From positions 1-64,000 of the forward strand of contig JASHQE010000039.1 in assembly GCA_030037705.1 (NCBI GenBank): a stretch of DNA of 64,000 nucleotides, read 5' to 3'. Positions 57,586 to 64,000 of this stretch are shown here, piece after piece. The notes beneath the pieces are model-generated. The model was not told where the DNA came from. It was given only the letters and a program-made list of their open reading frames with translations, and ran no database searches. The DNA is from Acidobacteriaceae bacterium (GTDB lineage: Bacteria; Acidobacteriota; Terriglobia; Terriglobales; Acidobacteriaceae). Position 1 is the first letter of the stretch. Each line of letters begins with the position of its first letter. The translations under genes were made by a program, and so were the position numbers.

Positions 57586-58791
57586 TTGCGTAGGATTCGC
57601 ATGGTATCGAACAACGTTGCAGAGAGAACGGTCTCGCCGGATCTTGGGACGGAAGTGACGGCAATGCAGCAAGGCGCGTCAGTCCGGAGTGGTTCCGGGG
57701 AGAGGCGTACCGTTCCGGCCGGACCGCGGCGCAAGGTATGGATCGATCTCGAAAACTCCCCGCATGTTCCGTTCTTCGGGCCGATCATGCAGGAGCTCGA
57801 AAAGCTAAATTACGAGATCGTGCTGACCGCCCGGGATTGCTTTCAGGTATGTGAGCTGGCGGACATGGCCGGACTGAGATATCGCAAGATCGGTCGCCAC
57901 TACGGGAAGAACCGCTTAGCGAAGCTGGCCGGGCTGGGAATTCGCGTGCTGCAACTGGCTCCATTCATTCTGCGGCAGAGACCGGCGATCAGTGTTTCGC
58001 ATGGCTCCCGCTCATTGATTGTGCTCTCCGCTCTGCTGGGCATTCGCAGCATCACCATCGCCGACTACGAGCATGCCGATCTCCGGCTTACGAAGTGGCT
58101 GGGCTCGGAGCGCAAGAAGTGGATCATGACGCCAGAGGTGATTCCGTCTGAGGTCTTTACCAAGAACGGAATGCGCCAGGATCACGTGCTGCATTATCCG
58201 GGGATCAAGGAAGATGTCTATGTGCCATATTTTCTGCCCGACCCGGCGTTAAAAACTTCCTTCGGGTTCACTGCAGCGGACGTGGTTGTGGTGATCCGGC
58301 CACCGGCGACCGAGGCGCACTATCACAATCCTGAAAGCGAAAAATTATTGATGGCTGTCCTCGAGATGCTCGAAGAACATCCGAACGCGCGGGTGGTTCT
58401 GCTGCCTCGGACCCATAAGCAGGAAGCAGAGCTGCGCAAGGCTAAACCGCAGTTATTTACCACGGGAAAAATCATGGTGCCGGAACACGCGGTGAACGGG
58501 CTGGACCTGATCTGGTACTCGGACCTTGTGATCAGCGGCGGAGGCACGATGAATCGCGAGGCCGCGGCTTTGGGCATTCCGGTCTATAGCCTCTTTCGCG
58601 GCACGCTGGGAGCGGTGGACAGACACTTGGCCGAGGTGGGCAAACTGATTCTTCTCGAAAGCGTAGAGGATGTGCACGAGAAACTGAAGCTGGTGCCGCG
58701 CGAGAAGACGCCTGCCTTCCGGCCGGGACAGGGAGCCGCGCTTCAGGCAGTGGTGAACCACATTCACGCGGTCATGGAAAGTCGAGGCTGA
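57586..58791 (+). CDS. DUF354 family protein (GT-B-like)
   Basis: KVWIDLENSPHVPFFGPIMQELEKLNYEIVLTARD, DLVISGGGTMNREAAALGIPVYSLF. Confidence 0.85.
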   Translation: MRRIRMVSNNVAERTVSPDLGTEVTAMQQGASVRSGSGERRTVPAGPRRKVWIDLENSPHVPFFGPIMQELEKLNYEIVLTARDCFQVCELADMAGLRYRKIGRHYGKNRLAKLAGLGIRVLQLAPFILRQRPAISVSHGSRSLIVLSALLGIRSITIADYEHADLRLTKWLGSERKKWIMTPEVIPSEVFTKNGMRQDHVLHYPGIKEDVYVPYFLPDPALKTSFGFTAADVVVVIRPPATEAHYHNPESEKLLMAVLEMLEEHPNARVVLLPRTHKQEAELRKAKPQLFTTGKIMVPEHAVNGLDLIWYSDLVISGGGTMNREAAALGIPVYSLFRGTLGAVDRHLAEVGKLILLESVEDVHEKLKLVPREKTPAFRPGQGAALQAVVNHIHAVMESRG

Positions 58792-58795
58792 CGGG

Positions 58796-59905
58796 ATGCT
58801 TTCAGAGGCAGTGATGAACCGCGAGCAGCAGGACGTGGGTGCCCGGGGCATCTCCGAATTGTGCGATCTGGCAGCGCGGGGGCTGGTTCCCATGCTCGAT
58901 CCGAAGGCGCAGATCTTTTGCAACATCTACAACCAGACCGCCCAAGGAATGCAGCGCGAGGAGCTGTCGCCGCGCTACACGATGATGACCCTGTTGGGGC
59001 TGCAGCGGTACGAGCAGTCCGGCCGCCGCTCGCCCGTAGCGATCGCGCCAGTGCTGGAGAGGCTGCTCGGGGATACGCGTTGGCTCACAAGTGCGGGCGA
59101 CCTGGGACTGCTGCTCTGGACCTGCTCGGAACTGGCGCCGGAGCGATTGCCGAAGGTCTATGAAGCAGTGCGGGCGCAGGAAGCCTTGACGCGCTTTGCC
59201 GATGGACGGCAGGGCTGCACGATGGAAGTGGCGTGGTACCTCACCGGGCTGGCGTCTTGCCTGATGGTTGGAGACGTGGGTCTTCCTGGACTAGAGAAAC
59301 AGATCGCAGCGGCGCGGACAATCCTCAAGGACAACTGCGGAAAATCCGGTGTGTATGGGCATCGCAGCCGCAAGGCGGGCTACATCCGGCACAGGATCGG
59401 CAGCTTTGCCGACCAGGTGTATCCCACCATCGCCTTTGCACATCTGGCTCAGGCGCAGGGCAATGAAGATGCGCGGGCCATGGCGCTCCGTACTGCGACA
59501 AAAATGTGCGAACTGCAAGGGCCGCTCGGCGAGTGGTCGTGGCAATACGATGCGGCGACGGGCAGAGTCGTGAGCCGCTATCCGGTCTATTCGGTGCATC
59601 AGCACGCGATGGCGCCCATGATGCTGCTTGCCGCAGCCGAGGCTACGGGGCGCGACTTCAGCGCTGCCATCTACAAGGGGCTGGCGTGGATCAGCGGCAA
59701 CAACGAGATGCATCGCGATTTCATCGAGCCTTCGCTCGGCTTGGTTTGGCGGTGCATCTACCTTGAGGCGTTCGATAAGTATGTGGATGTCGCTCTGCGA
59801 TTTTTCCAGTTGCGCAACGGTGTTGCTCCTGTTCAGTTGAAAGTTCGTTACGAGTGCCGGCCCTATGAATTGGGTTGGCTGCTCTATGCCTTTGCGGGAA
59901 AGTGA
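58796..59905 (+). CDS. Uncharacterised EPS-locus protein, possibly alpha/alpha-toroid fold
   Basis: 369 aa, helix-rich; GEWSWQYDAATGRVVSRYPVYSVHQHAMAPMMLL; 4-bp gap to the DUF354 gene. Confidence 0.6.
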   Translation: MLSEAVMNREQQDVGARGISELCDLAARGLVPMLDPKAQIFCNIYNQTAQGMQREELSPRYTMMTLLGLQRYEQSGRRSPVAIAPVLERLLGDTRWLTSAGDLGLLLWTCSELAPERLPKVYEAVRAQEALTRFADGRQGCTMEVAWYLTGLASCLMVGDVGLPGLEKQIAAARTILKDNCGKSGVYGHRSRKAGYIRHRIGSFADQVYPTIAFAHLAQAQGNEDARAMALRTATKMCELQGPLGEWSWQYDAATGRVVSRYPVYSVHQHAMAPMMLLAAAEATGRDFSAAIYKGLAWISGNNEMHRDFIEPSLGLVWRCIYLEAFDKYVDVALRFFQLRNGVAPVQLKVRYECRPYELGWLLYAFAGK

Positions 59906-59953
59906 ACCCGCCATCGTCCCGTTCCGGTAACCTCGCTTCAAGTTTTCCAGCCG

Positions 59954-60079
59954 GTATCTCCGGTAGTGGGTCAGTTTGAATATTTTTCTCTCAGGGGCTA
60001 AAGCCCCGATTAATTTTTTGACCAGTTGACGTACGGGCTAAAGCCCGTACCCTTCAAACTGACCCACCACCGTATCTCC
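59954..60079. mobile_element. MITE-like element E: 19-bp TIR GGTrGTGGGTCAGTTTGAA flanked by 8-bp direct repeat GTATCTCC
   Basis: TIRs 59962-59980 and 60053-60071 (18/19); direct repeats 59954-59961 and 60072-60079; internal GGGGCTAAAGCCCC and GTACGGGCTAAAGCCCGTAC. Confidence 0.85.
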
Positions 60080-60092
60080 TGATCGCCAATGT

Positions 60093-61304
60093 ATGCGCGC
60101 ACTCTATAGTTTTCCGCACAAACTGGGCGCTGATCGCATCTGCTATACAGCTTGGCAGCAGGTGAACGGGCTGGTTTCAGCCGGCGCAGAGGTTGCGCTC
60201 TATGCGGGAGCGCTGACGCGCCCGGTACCCGATTCCGTTGAGGTGCACACGACGCTTGCGCGCGGCAAGCTGCGCCTGCCGTACAAGCTCGTTGGCAAGC
60301 TGCGGGCGCTTGCGCTGCACGACAAGATCGTCGCGCATCAACTGAAGAAGTTTGCCGGCAAAATCGACGTGGTTCACGTCTGGCCCTGCGCAGCATTGGC
60401 AACCATCGCGGCGGCGAAGCGGCTGGGGATTCCTACGGTGCTGGAACGGCCGAATGCGCACACGCGGTTTTGCTATGAGGTGGTCGCTGCGGAGCATCGG
60501 CGCGTCGGGATCCAGACGCCGCACGATGATTACCTGCCGAATGAAGCGGTGCTGGCACGGGAAGAGGCGGAGTTTGCCGCATGTGATTTTCTGCTTTGCG
60601 CATCGGAGTTTGCGGCCAAGAGCTTCCTCGATCTCGGCTACCCGCAACAGAAGATCCTTCGGCATCGTTACGGCTTTGATGAGACGGCATTCTTCCCTGC
60701 CGCCACAGTGCGCGAGCGCGGAAGGCCATTTACTGCACTTTTTTGCGGGGTCGATGCAGTGCGGAAGGGCTTGCATCTGGCCATGGAAGCATGGCTGGCC
60801 TCGTCCGCCAGCAAGGATGGCGTGTTTTGGATCGCCGGCGAACTCATGGACGAATTCAAGAACCGGTTTGCAGAATATCTTGCACATCCCAGCATCGTGC
60901 AGCTCGGCCATCGTCATGATGTACCGCAGTTGATGCAAAAAGCCGATATTTTGCTGATGCCGTCCATCGAAGAGGGGTTCGGCTTGGTCTGTGCGGAGGC
61001 GATTGCCGCTGGATGCGTGCCCCTGGCTTCCGACGCCTGCACGGAGATGTGCCGTCACATGGAAAATGCGCTGGTGCACAAGGTCGGGGATGTTGCCGCT
61101 TTGCGCCAGCAAATCTCCCAACTGTATGACAATCCAGAACTGCTGGCCGCACTGCGGGCCGGAGCGTTGCGGAGTCGAGGGGAATGGACGTGGTCAGAGG
61201 CGGGTATAGCCCTGGTGGAAGCGTACCGGCAAGCTGTTGGCAGCCGCAGCACTGCCAGTTCTAACTGTGGGGCAGCCTTCGAGATTTCGCGGAGCAGGGC
61301 GTAG
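60093..61304 (+). CDS. GT4-family glycosyltransferase
   Basis: MRALYSFPHKLGADRICYTAWQQVNGLVSAGAEVALYAG; PSIEEGFGLVCAEAIAAGCVPLASDACTEM. Confidence 0.85.
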   Translation: MRALYSFPHKLGADRICYTAWQQVNGLVSAGAEVALYAGALTRPVPDSVEVHTTLARGKLRLPYKLVGKLRALALHDKIVAHQLKKFAGKIDVVHVWPCAALATIAAAKRLGIPTVLERPNAHTRFCYEVVAAEHRRVGIQTPHDDYLPNEAVLAREEAEFAACDFLLCASEFAAKSFLDLGYPQQKILRHRYGFDETAFFPAATVRERGRPFTALFCGVDAVRKGLHLAMEAWLASSASKDGVFWIAGELMDEFKNRFAEYLAHPSIVQLGHRHDVPQLMQKADILLMPSIEEGFGLVCAEAIAAGCVPLASDACTEMCRHMENALVHKVGDVAALRQQISQLYDNPELLAALRAGALRSRGEWTWSEAGIALVEAYRQAVGSRSTASSNCGAAFEISRSRA

Positions 61305-61450
61305 GGACCAATTTGATTCTGTGAATTCGAAGATTCATATTGAGGAAAATAGGGGTACTTTGGTGCGGTAATTTTCTCGGGGTTGGGGTCGCGTAAACTA
61401 AAGTAATGTTTCAAGGGCCCCGATATCGTGGAGTGAAGGAGACCCCGCTC

Positions 61451-63055
61451 ATGGCAAGACGTATTACCCGATTTTTCCTTTTCGCGGTCTGCGCGACCTT
61501 TCTCGGGAACAACCTGTTCGCCGCAGCAAACTGTCCTGCGTCAGTTCCGTCCGGCATAACCTCGTGCTATTTCGCCGATTTCGCGAGCGGCTCGGACACC
61601 AATGCGGGCACCAGCGAGGCCGCGCCGTGGCAACATTTCCCCGGCATGATCGGCTGCACAAAAAACTGCTCCAGCACTACCCCGGCGGCAGGTGAGGGCT
61701 TCATTCTGAAGGGTGGAGATACCTGGACCAGCGCGGCGCTCGGCTGGTATTGGATTTGGAGTGGTACGAGCACGACGTCCTCACCGGGATGCAGTGGCAG
61801 CGGCTGTATCTACATAGGGGTCGATCCAAACTGGTATACCGGCAGCGCTTGGGCCCGGCCGATCCTGAATGCGGGAGGTGCGGCTCTCACGGGCGGCACG
61901 CTGGGCAACACGATTTTTGGCTGTTACTGCAATTACGTTGTTTTCGATAATGTCGAGCTGACGGGATTGTACTGGAGCGGCGTTCCGGCTTATGGAACCG
62001 GCAATAACATCGGTTTGGCCGGCGGCTCTCCTGGGATCGGCACCAATGACACGTTCGAGCACCTGTATATTCATGGATGGTCGCACGGCTCCTCTTCAAG
62101 TGGCACAGTCGAGAATCCTTGCGGTTTTACCGGCGATACGGGCGATCCGAACAACAACGTCAATACAATTCTTGAATACAGCGTCATCAGCGGCGCTGAT
62201 ACGACGCAAGACAGTTGCTCGCTCGTCTTCGGCAGCCCGCCCTATGTTGCGTATAACGTCTTCGAGTATGGTTCCTCGGCCATGGTGATTGATGGGACAA
62301 CCACCGTCCACGACAATATTGTGCAGAACGTCGTGACGTCGTTTGATTCCTCGGCCCATGAAAACGGACTCGAAATCAACTTCAGCAAAAATGTGACGGT
62401 ATACAACAATATCTTCCGGCATATCGGCTCAGGTTCGCTGACAGTTTGGCTCGCTCCGGATTCCGGTTCGACAACCTACTTTTTCAACAACGTGGTGTAT
62501 GACACGGATATCACCAATGTGCTCGATCTTGCGGCCAGCCTGAACGGGGGAACGGGCTCGGACGTGCTCTGGAACAACACGGTCGAGTGTGGGCCAGACT
62601 CCAATCCGGACGTAGTATGCGTGGCGAACATAAGTTCTGCGGTCAAGTCTGTGACCCTCCAGAATAATTTGTTCATCACGAATGCCGGAAGTTATTGGAG
62701 CACGGGCGGAGTAACGCCGACCCTCGGCAACAATATTCTGATGACCAAGACAACCGCGACCTCGCAAGGGTATACCTCGTCGGAAGCGTACGCCTTTTCT
62801 CCCACTGCGGCATACCCGACAGATGCAACACCAAGCCAGGGAAGTTCGGCGACTTCGCTCTGCTCGGCTTCGGGAGCCGGCGCTTGCAGCAACGATACGA
62901 CCTACGCAGTGGTCTATAACACAACGAACCACACAGTAAGCTCGCCTGCGCGGACCAGCAATGCATGGAGCAGTCCTCCGGATGTGGGTGCTTACTCCTA
63001 TACCAAGGCGCCGTCTCCACCACAGAATGTCCAAGGGACGCCACAACCGCAATAG
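61451..63055 (+). CDS. Secreted right-handed parallel beta-helix-like protein
   Basis: Signal peptide MARRITRFFLFAVCATFLGNNLFAAA; Asn-rich strand repeats (VYNNIFRHIGSG, YFFNNVVYDTDI, VLWNNTVECG, LQNNLFITNAGS). Confidence 0.7.
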   Translation: MARRITRFFLFAVCATFLGNNLFAAANCPASVPSGITSCYFADFASGSDTNAGTSEAAPWQHFPGMIGCTKNCSSTTPAAGEGFILKGGDTWTSAALGWYWIWSGTSTTSSPGCSGSGCIYIGVDPNWYTGSAWARPILNAGGAALTGGTLGNTIFGCYCNYVVFDNVELTGLYWSGVPAYGTGNNIGLAGGSPGIGTNDTFEHLYIHGWSHGSSSSGTVENPCGFTGDTGDPNNNVNTILEYSVISGADTTQDSCSLVFGSPPYVAYNVFEYGSSAMVIDGTTTVHDNIVQNVVTSFDSSAHENGLEINFSKNVTVYNNIFRHIGSGSLTVWLAPDSGSTTYFFNNVVYDTDITNVLDLAASLNGGTGSDVLWNNTVECGPDSNPDVVCVANISSAVKSVTLQNNLFITNAGSYWSTGGVTPTLGNNILMTKTTATSQGYTSSEAYAFSPTAAYPTDATPSQGSSATSLCSASGAGACSNDTTYAVVYNTTNHTVSSPARTSNAWSSPPDVGAYSYTKAPSPPQNVQGTPQPQ

Positions 63056-63087
63056 CAGCCCGGTTACGGCACACGAAAGACCGCGGG

Positions 63088-63118
63088 TCGGCTGAAGGAC
63101 GTAAGAGCCTTCAGCCGA
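63088..63118 (+). terminator. Hairpin TCGGCTGAAGG-N9-CCTTCAGCCGA downstream of the beta-helix gene
   Basis: Perfect 11-bp stem, no T tract. Confidence 0.55.
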
Positions 63119-63283
63119 TCGATGGTGTGGATCGTTGCCTCTCTTCGGACCGGCGCGCCGGTTCCGGGAATATAGATAAGAGCCTGTTTCTACACGTAAG
63201 TTATATTCAACCCACTCGGTCTCATTTTTCCCGCTGAGTTTATCCCTGTCTATCTTCACTCTCCGTCATTCCGGGGCGGGATA

Positions 63284-63403
63284 TTAGAGCAGTTCCCAAA
63301 TTCATATGGACTTTTTAAAAGTCGTATAGGGCGGCGTTTTCTTGAGGAAAACGCCACTTGGCAGGCATGCTTTCGGACTGCACCAATTTGGGAACTGCTA
63401 TAA
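63284..63403. mobile_element. MITE-like element D: 19-bp TIR TTAkAGCAGTTCCCAAATT, two internal hairpins
   Basis: Perfect 15-bp IR 63288-63302/63385-63399; internal GACTTTT-T-AAAAGTC and GGCGTTTTC-TTGAG-GAAAACGCC; TA at 63285-63286 and 63401-63402. Confidence 0.75.
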
Positions 63404-63478
63404 ACCCAAAGCAGATTAAAAACAGGTCAGAGCCGGAGCGGCGGCTTGCGAGAATCAATCCGAACCCAGCAGGTTTCG

Positions 63479-64000
63479 ATGCAAACGCAGACAGAACTTG
63501 AAACGCAGCAAGCATCTGAAAGAAGCAAGTCGAGTACAGCGTGTCCAGGATGCGGCAGGGGGCAGGGCGTAGTATTCCTGTCTGCGCCGGATCGCTTTCA
63601 CGGCAGAGACCAGATATACGAACTGGAGCGTTGTCCCGTGTGCGCACTGGTGTGGCTGAAAGATCCGCCGCCTCCGGAGCGCATGGGCGAGCACTATGGG
63701 CCGGATTACGACCGCTCTGTGGCGGCAGCGGGTGATTCGCCGGCGCGATGGAGCGGCCGCGTCAAGGTCCTCCGCCAGCTCAGGAGTGGCGGCTCTCTGC
63801 TCGATCTTGGATGCAGCTCGGGCGGATTTCTGCAGGCTGTGGCGAGTCCGTCCTGGCGGCTTTATGGCATCGAGATGTCAGAGAGCGTGGCGCAGCGGGC
63901 GGAGTCCGCATCGGGGGCGCAGGTCTTTGTCGGCGATATTCTCGACGCTCCTTACGCACCGGCGAGCTTCGATGTGATCACCTGCTTCCATGTATTCGAG
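63479..64000 (+). CDS. Class I SAM methyltransferase with N-terminal Cys-rich (CPGCG..CPVC) segment; runs off window
   Basis: My translation: MQTQTELETQQASERSKSSTACPGCGRGQGVVFLS..LERCPVCALVWL..GSLLDLGCSSGGFLQAVAS..SFDVITCFHVFE. Confidence 0.85.
   Translation, partial: MQTQTELETQQASERSKSSTACPGCGRGQGVVFLSAPDRFHGRDQIYELERCPVCALVWLKDPPPPERMGEHYGPDYDRSVAAAGDSPARWSGRVKVLRQLRSGGSLLDLGCSSGGFLQAVASPSWRLYGIEMSESVAQRAESASGAQVFVGDILDAPYAPASFDVITCFHVFE

Noticed and set aside
56281-57672. 463-aa minus-strand ORF opposite the DegT aminotransferase gene
   Set aside because: Antisense to a well-supported CDS; Arg/His/Cys-rich shadow translation typical of high-GC genes, no recognisable motifs.

Overview
The window reads as a chromosomal segment from an Acidobacteriota-like genome (inferred from Oar-type TonB-dependent receptors, GQDLVEY-type Flp pilins and paired CTAAAG hairpin repeats; not proven). 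I saw no rRNA, tRNA, CRISPR array or transposase gene. Main blocks: (1) partial Tad/Flp pilus set (CpaB, CpaC secretin, two Flp pilins) with a strong sigma-54 promoter before pilin 1; (2) a predicted beta-1,2-glucan module (GH144/glycoamylase-like protein, ABC exporter, NdvB-like synthase without the C-terminal GH94 part); (3) two TonB-dependent receptors and a GH39-like enzyme; (4) a ~34 kb polysaccharide island (27.3-61.3 kb) with two separate Wza/Wzc/priming-transferase sets, Wzx, Wzy, many glycosyltransferases, a NusG/UpxY-like antiterminator and an XrtA-type EPS gene order without an exosortase in the window. Most interesting: a trio of island regulators with degenerate signalling residues (two receivers lacking the phospho-Asp, and a sigma-54-type AAA+ protein whose GAFTGA motif is GAAPGT); a priming sugar transferase fused to a degenerate GGDEF-like domain; and at least five short non-autonomous (MITE-like) elements from several terminal-inverted-repeat families sharing an internal-hairpin layout, two of them sharing CTAG borders and truncating a gene. 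All family assignments come from reading motifs by eye, without database searches.
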